NCBI RefSeq assembly: GCF_029227915.1
Contig: NC_079880.1
Span: forward strand, 29,259,501-29,323,500
Reading direction: 5' to 3'
Length of the DNA stretch: 64,000 nucleotides
DNA from: Hydractinia symbiolongicarpus
Taxonomy: Eukaryota; Cnidaria; Hydrozoa; Anthoathecata; Hydractiniidae
A program made the position numbers and the translations under genes. Under the pieces are notes generated by a model. That model was not told the origin of the DNA. It saw only the letters and a list, made by a program, of their open reading frames with translations, and did not search any database. Positions 47,941 through 59,042 of the stretch are shown here, piece after piece. Each line of letters begins with the position of its first letter. Positions within the stretch are counted from its first letter, which is position 1.

Positions 47941-50900
47941 TTTACTCCCTGGGTACTTTCTTTGTATACTTTTGACTATATGGGCCGAGTCAGGGATTTA
48001 CGGGAAATCGCGGGTTTTTGTTTGCCGGTGATTAAACTTCTTTTATTCAGCGTCGCATCAAATATGAAAACATTTTTGAAAACTACAAGTCTCATGCGTT
48101 TTAGTGGTGAAAAGATAAGTTAAAAAATCGTTTTGGAAATGAGTTTACTCACAGGGTACTTTCTTTGTATACATTCGACTATACGGGCGAAGCCCAGGAT
48201 TTAGGGGAAATCGCGGGTTTTCGTTTGCCGGCGATTAAACCACTTTCATTAAGCGTCTCATCAAAAATGAAAACATTTCTGAAAACTACAAGTCTCATGC
48301 GTTTTAGTGGTGAAAAAATAATTTAAAAAATCGTTCGGGAAATGAGTTTACTCCCTGGGTACTTTCTTTGTATACTTTTGACTATACGGTCCGAGTCCGG
48401 GATTTACGGAAAGTCGCGGGTTTTCGTTTGCCGGCGATTAAACTTCTTTTATTCAGCGTCTCATCAAAAATGAAAACATTTTTAAAAACTACAAGTCTCA
48501 TGGGTTTTAGTGGTGAAAAAATAATTTAAAAAATCGTTCGGGACATGAGTTTACACCCTGGGTACTTTCTTTGTATACTTTTGATTATACGGGCCGAGTC
48601 CGGGGTTTACGGGAAATGGCGGGTTTTCGTTTGCGGCGATTAAACTTCTGTTATTCAGTGTCTCATCAAAACTGAAAACATTTTTGAAAACTACAAGTCT
48701 CATGCGTTTTAGTGGTGAAAAGATAAGTTAAAAAATCGTTTTGGAAATGAGTTTACTCACAGGGTACTTTCTTTGTATACATTCGACTATACGGGCCAAG
48801 CCCGGGATTTAGGGAAAATCGCTGGTTTTCGTTTGCCGGCGATTAAACCTCTTTCATTAAGCGTCTCATCAAAAATGAAAACATTTTTGAAAACTACAAG
48901 TCTTATGCGTTTTAGTGGTGAAAAAATAATTTAAAAAATCGTTCGGAAAATGAGTTTACTCCCTGGGTACTTTCTTTGTATACTTTTGACTATATGGGCC
49001 GAGTCCGGGATTTACGGGAAATCGCGGATTTTTGTTTGCCGGCGATTAAACTTCTTTTATTCAGCGTCGCATCAAATATGAAAACATTTTTAAAAACTAC
49101 AAGTCTCATGCGTTTTAGTGGTGAAAAGATAAGTTAAAAAATCGTTTTGGAAATGAGTTTACTCACAGGGTACTTTCTTTGCATACATTCGACTACACGG
49201 CCGAAGCCCGGGATTTACGGGAAATCGCGGGTTTTCGTTTGCCGGCGATTAAACCACTTTCATTAAGCGTCTCATCAAAAATGAAAACATTTCTGAAAAC
49301 TACAAGTCTCATGCGTTTTAGTGGTGAAAATATAATTTAAAAAATCGTTCGGCAAATGAGTTTACTCCCTGGGTACTTTCTTTGTATACTTTTGACTATA
49401 CGGGCGAAGCCCGGGATTTACGGGAAGTCGCGGGTTTTCGTTTGCCGGCGTTTAAACTTCATTTATTCAGCGTCTCATCAAAAATGAAAACAAGTTTGAA
49501 GACTACAAGTCTCATGCGTTTTAGTGGTGAAAAATAATTTAAAATATCGTTCGGGAAATGAGTTTACTCCCTGGGTACTTTCTTTGTATACATTCGACTA
49601 TACTATAAGCGCGGGATTTACGGGAAATCGCAGGTTTTCGTTTGCCGGCGATTAAACCACTTTCATTAAGCGTCTTATCAAAAATGAAAACATTTCTGAA
49701 AACTACAAGTCTCATGCGTTTTAGTGGTGAAAAGATAAGTTAAAAAATCGTTTTGGAAATGAGTTTACTCACAGGGTACTTTCTTTGTATACATTCGACT
49801 ATACGGGCCAAGCCCGGGATTTAGGGAAAATCGCTGGTTTTCGTTTGCCGGCGATTAAACCTCTTTCAATAAGCGTCTCATCAAAAATGAAAACATTTTT
49901 GAAAACTACAAGTCTTATGCGTTTTAGTGGTGAAAAAATAATTTAAAAAATCGTTCGGAAAATGAGTTTACTCCCTGGGTACTTTCTTTGTATACTTTTG
50001 ACTATATGGGCCGAGTCCGGGATTTACGGGAAATCGCGGGTTTTTGTTTGCCGGCGATTAAACTTCTTTTATTCAGCGTCTCATCAAAAATGAAAACAAG
50101 TTTGAAGACTACAAGTCTCATGCGTTTTAGTGGTGAAAAAATAATTTAAAATATCGTTCGGGAAATGAGTTTACTCCCTGGGTACTTTCTTTGTATACTT
50201 TTGACTATACGGGCGAAGCCCGGGATTAACGGGAAATCGCGGATTTTCGGTTGCCGGCGATTAAAATTTTTTTGTTCAGCGTCTCATCAAAAATGAAAAC
50301 ATTTTTGAAAACTACAAGTCTCATGCGTTTTAGTGGTGAAAAAATAATTTAAAAAATCGTTCGGGAAATGAGTTTACTCCCTGGGTACTTTCTTTGTATA
50401 CTTTTGATTATACGGGCCGAGTCCGGGGTTTACGGGAAATGGCGGGTTTTCGTTTGCCGGCGATTAAACTTCTTTTATTCAGCGTCTCATCAAAAATAAA
50501 AACATTTTTGAAAACTACAAGTCTCATGCGTTTTTGTGGTGAAAAATTAATTTAAAAAATTGTTCGGGAAATGAGTTTACTCCCTGGGTACTTTCTTTGT
50601 ATACTTTTGACTATACGGGCAAAGCCCGGGATTAACGGGAAATCGCGGGTTTTCGTTTGCCGGCGATTAAACTTCTTTTATTCAGCGTCTCATCAAAAAT
50701 AAAAAAAACATTTTTGAAAACTACAAGTCTCATGCGTTTTAGTGGTGAAAAGATAAGTTAAAAAATCGTTTTGGAAATGAGTTTACTCACAGGGTACTTT
50801 CTTTGTATACATTCGACTATACGGGCCAAGCCCGGGATTTACGGGAAATCGCGGGTTTTCGTTTTCCGGCGATTAAACCACTTTCATTAAGCGTCCCATC

Positions 50901-51390
50901 AAAAATGAAAACATTTCTGAAAACTAAAAGTCTCATGCGTTTTAGTGGTGAAAAAATAATTTAAAAAATCGTTCGGGAAATGAGTTTACTCCCTGGGTAC
51001 TTTCTTTGTATACTTTTGACTATACGGGCCGAGTCCGGGATTTACGGGAAGTCGCGGGTTTTCGTTTGCCGGCGTTTAAACTTCTTTTATTCAGCGTCTC
51101 ATCAAAAATGAAAACAAGTTTGAAGACTACAAGTCTCATGCGTTTTAGTGGTGAAAAAATAATTTAAAATATCGTTCGGGAAATGAGTTTACTCCCTGGG
51201 TACTTTCTTTGTATACTTTTGACTATACGGGCGAAGCCCGGGATTAACGGGAAATCGCGGATTTTCGTTTGCCGGCGATTAAAATTCTTTTGTTCAGCGT
51301 CTCATCAAAAATGAAAACATTTTTGAAAACTACAAGTCTCATGCGTTTTAGTGGTGAAAAAATAATTTAAAAAATCGTTCGGGAAATGAG
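47941..51390 (+). repeat. 17-monomer, 3450-bp higher-order unit, copy 1
   Basis: GAGTCAGGGATTTACGG at about 47988 recurs at about 51438, and the 3450-bp offset holds for the GCATACATTCGACTACACGG marker (about 49181 and 52631), the TATACTATAAGC core (49598 and 53048), the A8 insertion (about 50701 and 54151) and the AAGCGTCCCATC monomer (50884 and 54334). Differences noticed are few: AAGCCCAGG preceded by GGGCG or GGGCA, GGCAAATGAG or GGGAAATGAG, and ACTAAAAG or ACTACAAG. Confidence 0.85.
49598..49615 (+). repeat. TATACTATAAGCGC variant core, copy 2
   Basis: Same replacement as at 47371; part of the first 17-monomer unit. Confidence 0.8.
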
Positions 51391-54300
51391 TTTACTCCCT
51401 GGGTACTTTCTTTGTATACTTTTGACTATATGGGCCGAGTCAGGGATTTACGGGAAATCGCGGGTTTTTGTTTGCCGGTGATTAAACTTCTTTTATTCAG
51501 CGTCGCATCAAATATGAAAACATTTTTGAAAACTACAAGTCTCATGCGTTTTAGTGGTGAAAAGATAAGTTAAAAAATCGTTTTGGAAATGAGTTTACTG
51601 ACAGGGTACTTTCTTTGTATACATTCGACTATACGGGCAAAGCCCAGGATTTAGGGGAAATCGCGGGTTTTCGTTTGCCGGCGATTAAACCACTTTCATT
51701 AAGCGTCTCATCAAAAATGAAAACATTTCTGAAAACTACAAGTCTCATGCGTTTTAGTGGTGAAAAAATAATTTAAAAAATCGTTCGGGAAATGAGTTTA
51801 CTCCCTGGGTACTTTCTTTGTATACTTTTGACTATACGGTCCGAGTCCGGGATTTACGGGAAGTCGCGGGTTTTCGTTTGCCGGCGATTAAACTTCTTTT
51901 ATTCAGCGTCTCATCAAAAATGAAAACATTTTTAAAAACTACAAGTCTCATGGGTTTTAGTGGTGAAAAAATAATTTAAAAAATCGTTCGGGACATGAGT
52001 TTACACCCTGGGTACTTTCTTTGTATACTTTTGATTATACGGGCCGAGTCCGGGGTTTACGGGAAATGGCGGGTTTTCGTTTGCGGCGATTAAACTTCTG
52101 TTATTCAGTGTCTCATCAAAACTGAAAACATTTTTGAAAACTACAAGTCTCATGCGTTTTAGTGGTGAAAAGATAAGTTAAAAAATCGTTTTGGAAATGA
52201 GTTTACTCACAGGGTACTTTCTTTGTATACATTCGACTATACGGGCCAAGCCCGGGATTTAGGGAAAATCGCTGGTTTTCGTTTGCCGGCGATTAAACCT
52301 CTTTCATTAAGCGTCTCATCAAAAATGAAAACATTTTTGAAAACTACAAGTCTTATGCGTTTTAGTGGTGAAAAAATAATTTAAAAAATCGTTCGGAAAA
52401 TGAGTTTACTCCCTGGGTACTTTCTTTGTATACTTTTGACTATATGGGCCGAGTCCGGGATTTACGGGAAATCGCGGATTTTTGTTTGCCGGCGATTAAA
52501 CTTCTTTTATTCAGCGTCGCATCAAATATGAAAACATTTTTAAAAACTACAAGTCTCATGCGTTTTAGTGGTGAAAAGATAAGTTAAAAAATCGTTTTGG
52601 AAATGAGTTTACTCACAGGGTACTTTCTTTGCATACATTCGACTACACGGCCGAAGCCCGGGATTTACGGGAAATCGCGGGTTTTCGTTTGCCGGCGATT
52701 AAACCACTTTCATTAAGCGTCTCATCAAAAATGAAAACATTTCTGAAAACTACAAGTCTCATGCGTTTTAGTGGTGAAAATATAATTTAAAAAATCGTTC
52801 GGGAAATGAGTTTACTCCCTGGGTACTTTCTTTGTATACTTTTGACTATACGGGCGAAGCCCGGGATTTACGGGAAGTCGCGGGTTTTCGTTTGCCGGCG
52901 TTTAAACTTCATTTATTCAGCGTCTCATCAAAAATGAAAACAAGTTTGAAGACTACAAGTCTCATGCGTTTTAGTGGTGAAAAATAATTTAAAATATCGT
53001 TCGGGAAATGAGTTTACTCCCTGGGTACTTTCTTTGTATACATTCGACTATACTATAAGCGCGGGATTTACGGGAAATCGCAGGTTTTCGTTTGCCGGCG
53101 ATTAAACCACTTTCATTAAGCGTCTTATCAAAAATGAAAACATTTCTGAAAACTACAAGTCTCATGCGTTTTAGTGGTGAAAAGATAAGTTAAAAAATCG
53201 TTTTGGAAATGAGTTTACTCACAGGGTACTTTCTTTGTATACATTCGACTATACGGGCCAAGCCCGGGATTTAGGGAAAATCGCTGGTTTTCGTTTGCCG
53301 GCGATTAAACCTCTTTCAATAAGCGTCTCATCAAAAATGAAAACATTTTTGAAAACTACAAGTCTTATGCGTTTTAGTGGTGAAAAAATAATTTAAAAAA
53401 TCGTTCGGAAAATGAGTTTACTCCCTGGGTACTTTCTTTGTATACTTTTGACTATATGGGCCGAGTCCGGGATTTACGGGAAATCGCGGGTTTTTGTTTG
53501 CCGGCGATTAAACTTCTTTTATTCAGCGTCTCATCAAAAATGAAAACAAGTTTGAAGACTACAAGTCTCATGCGTTTTAGTGGTGAAAAAATAATTTAAA
53601 ATATCGTTCGGGAAATGAGTTTACTCCCTGGGTACTTTCTTTGTATACTTTTGACTATACGGGCGAAGCCCGGGATTAACGGGAAATCGCGGATTTTCGG
53701 TTGCCGGCGATTAAAATTTTTTTGTTCAGCGTCTCATCAAAAATGAAAACATTTTTGAAAACTACAAGTCTCATGCGTTTTAGTGGTGAAAAAATAATTT
53801 AAAAAATCGTTCGGGAAATGAGTTTACTCCCTGGGTACTTTCTTTGTATACTTTTGATTATACGGGCCGAGTCCGGGGTTTACGGGAAATGGCGGGTTTT
53901 CGTTTGCCGGCGATTAAACTTCTTTTATTCAGCGTCTCATCAAAAATAAAAACATTTTTGAAAACTACAAGTCTCATGCGTTTTTGTGGTGAAAAATTAA
54001 TTTAAAAAATTGTTCGGGAAATGAGTTTACTCCCTGGGTACTTTCTTTGTATACTTTTGACTATACGGGCAAAGCCCGGGATTAACGGGAAATCGCGGGT
54101 TTTCGTTTGCCGGCGATTAAACTTCTTTTATTCAGCGTCTCATCAAAAATAAAAAAAACATTTTTGAAAACTACAAGTCTCATGCGTTTTAGTGGTGAAA
54201 AGATAAGTTAAAAAATCGTTTTGGAAATGAGTTTACTCACAGGGTACTTTCTTTGTATACATTCGACTATACGGGCCAAGCCCGGGATTTACGGGAAATC

Positions 54301-54840
54301 GCGGGTTTTTGTTTTCCGGCGATTAAACCACTTTCATTAAGCGTCCCATCAAAAATGAAAACATTTCTGAAAACTACAAGTCTCATGCGTTTTAGTGGTG
54401 AAAAAATAATTTAAAAAATCGTTCGGGAAATGAGTTTACTCCCTGGGTACTTTCTTTGTATACTTTTGACTATACGGGCCGAGTCCGGGATTTACGGGAA
54501 GTCGCGGGTTTTCGTTTGCCGGCGTTTAAACTTCTTTTATTCAGCGTCTCATCAAAAATGAAAACAAGTTTGAAGACTACAAGTCTCATGCGTTTTAGTG
54601 GTGAAAAAATAATTTAAAATATCGTTCGGGAAATGAGTTTACTCCCTGGGTACTTTCTTTGTATACTTTTGACTATACGGGCGAAGCCCGGGATTAACGG
54701 GAAATCGCGGAGTTTCGTTTGCCGGCGATTAAAATTCTTTTGTTCAGCGTCTCATCAAAAATGAAAACATTTTTGAAAACTACAAGTCTCATGCGTTTTA
54801 GTGGTGAAAAAATAATTTAAAAAATCGTTCGGGAAATGAG
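51391..54840 (+). repeat. 17-monomer, 3450-bp higher-order unit, copy 2
   Basis: It follows copy 1 directly, with the same order of all 17 monomers. It ends where TTTGATTATACGGG (54874) replaces the TTTGACTATATGGG seen at the start of each copy. Its last part overlaps the start of the 1748-bp repeat, showing that the 17-mer end was itself included in a later duplication or the reverse. Confidence 0.85.
53048..53065 (+). repeat. TATACTATAAGCGC variant core, copy 3
   Basis: Exactly 3450 bp after the copy at 49598; part of the second 17-monomer unit. Confidence 0.8.
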
Positions 54841-56442
54841 TTTACTCCCTGGGTACTTTCTTTGTATACTTTTGATTATACGGGCCGAGTCCGGGGTTTA
54901 CGGGAAATGGCGGGTTTTCGTTTGCCGGCGATTAAACTTCTTTTATTCAGCGTCTCATCAAAAATAAAAACATTTTTGAAAACTACAAGTCTCATGCGTT
55001 TTTGTGGTGAAAAATTAATTTAAAAAATTGTTCGGGAAATGAGTTTACTCCCTGGGTACTTTCTTTGTATACTTTTGACTATACGGGCGAAGCCCGGGAT
55101 TAACGGGAAATCGCGGGTTTTCGTTTGCCGGCGATTAAACTTCTTTTATTCAGCGTCTCATCAAAAATAAAAAAAACATTTTTGAAAACTACAAGTCTCA
55201 TGCGTTTTAGTGGTGAAAAGATATTTTAAAAAATCGTTCGGGAAATGAGTTTACACTCTGGGTACTTTCTTTGTATACTTTTGACTTTACAGGCCGAGTC
55301 CAGGATTTACGGGAAATCGCAGGTTTTCGTTTGCCGGCGAATAAATTTCTTTTATTCAGCGTCTCATCAAAAATGAAAACATTTTTGAAAACTACAAGTC
55401 TCATGCGTTTTAGTGGTGAAAAAATAGTTTAAAAAGTCGTTCGTGAAATGAGTTTATTCCCTTGGTACTTTCTTTGTATACTTCTGACTATACGGGTCAA
55501 GCCCGGGATTTACGGGAAATCACGGGTTTTCGTTTGCCGGCGATTAAACTTCTTTTATTCAGCGTCTCATCAAAAATGAAAACATTTTTGAAAACTACAA
55601 GTCTTATGCGTTTTAGTGGTGAAAAAATAATTTAAAAAATCGTTCTGGAAATGAGTTTACTCACAGGAAACTTTCTTTGTATACATTCGACTATACGGGC
55701 CAAGCCCGGGATTTACGGGAAATCGCGGGTTTTCGTTTGCCGGCGATTAAACCTCTTTCATTAAGCGTCTCATCAAAAATGAAAACATTTTTGAAAACTA
55801 CAAGTCTCATGCGTTTTAGTGGTGAAAAAAAATTTAAAAAATCGTTCGGGAAATGAGTTTACTCCCTGGGTACTTTCTTTGTATACATTCGACTGCACGG
55901 GCCAAGCCCGGGATTTAGGGGAAATCGCTGGTTTTCGTTTGCCGGCGATTAAACCCCTTTTATTAAGCGTCTCATCAAAAATAAAAACATTTTTGAAAAC
56001 TACAAGTCTCATGCGTTTTAGTGCTGAGAAAATAATTTAAAAAATCGTTCGGAAAATGAGTTTACTTCCTGGGTACTTTCTTTGCATACTTTTGACTTTG
56101 CGGGCCGAGTCCGGGATTTACGGGAAATCGAGGGTTTTTGTTTGATTTAAAAAATCGTTTAAAAAAACGTTCGGAAAATGAGTTTACTTCCTGGGTACTT
56201 TCTTTGAATACTTTTGACTGTACGGGCCAAGCCCGGGATTTACGGGAAATGGCGCGTTTTTGTTTGCCGGCGATTAAACCACTTTTATTCAGCGTCGCAT
56301 CAAATATGAAAACATTTTTAAAAACTACAAGTCTCATGCGTTTTAGTGGTGAAAAGATAAGTTAAAAAATCGTTTTGGAAATGAGTTTACTCACAGGGTA
56401 CTTTCTTTGTATACATTCGACTATACGGGCGAAGCCCGGGTT
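54695..56442 (+). repeat. 1748-bp higher-order unit, copy 1
   Basis: Frames at 55207 and 55773 recur at 56955 and 57521, and TTTGATTATACGGG at 54874 recurs at 56622: all 1748 bp. The unit holds eight near-full monomers and one 122-bp short monomer, plus the A8 insertion. The CTTCTGACTATACGGGTC, GACTGCACGGG and TAAACCCC monomers are private to this unit within the right half of the window; relatives are at 2120-2700 and 5036-5330. Confidence 0.85.
56058..56179 (+). repeat. Short monomer, 122 bp, second location
   Basis: Same compound deletion and 12-bp repeat as at 5202-5323 (GTTTGATTTAAAAAATCG then TTTAAAAAAACGTTCGG). It is part of the 1748-bp unit. Confidence 0.85.
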
Positions 56443-58190
56443 TTACGGGAAATCGCGGATTTTCGTTTGCCGGCGATTAAAATTCTTTTGTTCAGCGTCT
56501 CATCAAAAATGAAAACATTTTTGAAAACTACAAGTCTCATGCGTTTTAGTGGTGAAAAAATAATTTAAAAAATCGTTCGGGAAATGAGTTTACTCCCTGG
56601 GTACTTTCTTTGTATACTTTTGATTATACGGGCCGAGTCCGGGGTTTACGGGAAATGGCGGGTTTTCGTTTGCCGGCGATTAAACTTCTTTTATTCAGCG
56701 TCTCATCAAAAATAAAAACATTTTTGAAAACTACAAGTCTCATGCGTTTTTGTGGTGAAAAATTAATTTAAAAAATTGTTCGGGAAATGAGTTTACTCCC
56801 TGGGTACTTTCTTTGTATACTTTTGACTATACGGGCGAAGCCCGGGATTAACGGGAAATCGCGGGTTTTCGTTTGCCGGCGATTAAACTTCTTTTATTCA
56901 GCGTCTCATCAAAAATAAAAAAAACATTTTTGAAAACTACAAGTCTCATGCGTTTTAGTGGTGAAAAGATATTTTAAAAAATCGTTCGGGAAATGAGTTT
57001 ACACTCTGGGTACTTTCTTTGTATACTTTTGACTTTACAGGCCGAGTCCGGGATTTACGGGAAATCGCAGGTTTTCGTTTGCCGGCGATTAAATTTCTTT
57101 TATTCAGCGTCTCATCAAAAATGAAAACATTTTTGAAAACTACAAGTCTCATGCGTTTTAGTGGTGAAAAAATAGTTTAAAAAGTCGTTCGTGAAATAAG
57201 TTTATTCCCTTGGTACTTTCTTTGTATACTTCTGACTATACGGGTCAAGCCCGGGATTTACGGGAAATCGCGGGTTTTCGTTTGCCGGCGATTAAACTTC
57301 TTTTATTCAGCGTCTCATCAAAAATGAAAACATTTTGGAAAACTACAAGTCTTATGCGTTTTAGTGGTGAAAAAATAATTTAAAAAATCGTTCTGGAAAT
57401 GAGTTTACTCACAGGGTACTTTCTTTGTATACATTCGACTATACGGGCCAAGCCCGGGATTTACGGGAAATCGCGGGTTTTCGTTTGCCGGCGATTAAAC
57501 CTCTTTCATTAAGCGTCTCATCAAAAATGAAAACATTTTTGAAAACTACAAGTCTCATGCGTTTTAGTGGTGAAAAAAAATTTAAAAAATCGTTCGGGAA
57601 ATGAGTTTACTCCCTGGGTACTTTCTTTGTATACATTCGACTGCACGGGCCAAGCCCGGGATTTAGGGGAAATCGCTGGTTTTCGTTTGCCGGCGATTAA
57701 ACCCCTTTTATTAAGCGTCTCATCAAAAATAAAAACATTTTTGAAAACTACAAGTCTCATGCGTTTTAGTGCTGAGAAAATAATTTAAAAAATCGTTCGG
57801 AAAATGAGTTTACTTCCTGGGTACTTTCTTTGCATACTTTTGACTTTACGGGCCGAGTCCGGGATTTACGGGAAATCGAGGGTTTTTGTTTGATTTAAAA
57901 AATCGTTTAAAAAAACGTTCGGAAAATGAGTTTACTTCCTGGGTACTTTCTTTGAATACTTTTGACTGTACGGGCCAAGCCCGAGATTTACGGGAAATAG
58001 CGCGTTTTTGTTTGCCGGCGATTAAACCACTTTTATTCAGCGTCGCATCAAATATGAAAACATTTTTAAAAACTACAAGTCTCATGCGTTTTAGTGGTGA
58101 AAAGATAAGTTAAAAAATCGTTTTGGAAATGAGTTTACTCACAGGGTACTTTCTTTGTATACATTCGACTATACGGGCGAAGCCCGGGTT
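56443..58190 (+). repeat. 1748-bp higher-order unit, copy 2
   Basis: It follows copy 1 directly. Copy 1 and copy 2 differ at a few bases, for example CGAATAAATTTC or CGATTAAATTTC, GTCCAGGATTT or GTCCGGGATTT, ACATTTTTGAA or ACATTTTGGAA, and CACAGGAAAC or CACAGGGTAC. The unit ends at about 58190, in the GGGTTTTACGGG monomer. Confidence 0.85.
57806..57927 (+). repeat. Short monomer, 122 bp, third location
   Basis: Exactly 1748 bp after the copy at 56058, as expected from the tandem unit. Confidence 0.85.
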
Positions 58191-59042
58191 TTACGGGAAA
58201 TCGCGGGTTTTCGTTTGCCGGCGATTAAACCACTTTCATTAAGCGTCTCATCAAAAATGAAAACGTTTCTGAAAACTACAAGTCTCATGCGTTTTAGTGG
58301 TGAAAAAATAATTTAAAAAATCGTTCGGCAAATGAGTTTACTCCCTGGGTACTTTCTTTGTATACTTTTGACTATACGGGCCGAGTCCGGGATTTACGGG
58401 AAGTCGCGGGTTTTCGTTTGCCGGCGTTTAAACTTCTTTTATTCAGCGTCTCAAAAATGAAAACAAGTTTGAAGACTACAAGTCTCATGCGTTTTAGTGG
58501 TGAAAAAATAATTTAAAATATCGTTCGGGAAATGAGTTTACTCCCTGGGTACTTTCTTTGTATACTTTTGACTATACGGGCGAAGCCCGGGATTAACGGG
58601 AAATCGCGGGTTTTCGTTTGCCGGCGATTAAACTTCTTTTGTTCAGCGTCTCATCAAAAATGAAAACATTTTTGAAAACTACAAGTCTCATGCGTTTTAG
58701 TGGTGAAAAAAAAATTTAAAAAATCGTTTTGGAAATGAGTTTACTCACAGGGTACTTTCTTTGTATACATTCGACTATACTATAAGCGCGGGATTTACGG
58801 GAAATCGCAGGTTTTCGTTTGCCGGCGATTAAACCACTTTCATTAAGCGTCTTATCAAAAATGAAAACATTTCTGAAAACTACAAGTCTCATGCGTTTTA
58901 GTGGTGAAAAGATAAGTTAAAAAATCGTTTTGGAAATGAGTTTACTCACAGGGTACTTTCTTTGTATACATTCGACTATACGGGCCAAGCCCGGGATTTA
59001 GGGAAAATCGCTGGTTTTCGTTTTCCGGCGATTAAACCACTT
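58191..59042 (+). repeat. Mixed monomers joining two higher-order blocks
   Basis: About four monomers, one with a 3-bp loss (GTCTCAAAAATGAAAAC near 58449). Order resembles 46900-47500, including the TATACTATAAGC core. No unrelated sequence. Confidence 0.65.
58775..58792 (+). repeat. TATACTATAAGCGC variant core, copy 4
   Basis: Same replacement, in the stretch that resembles 46950-47480. Confidence 0.8.
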
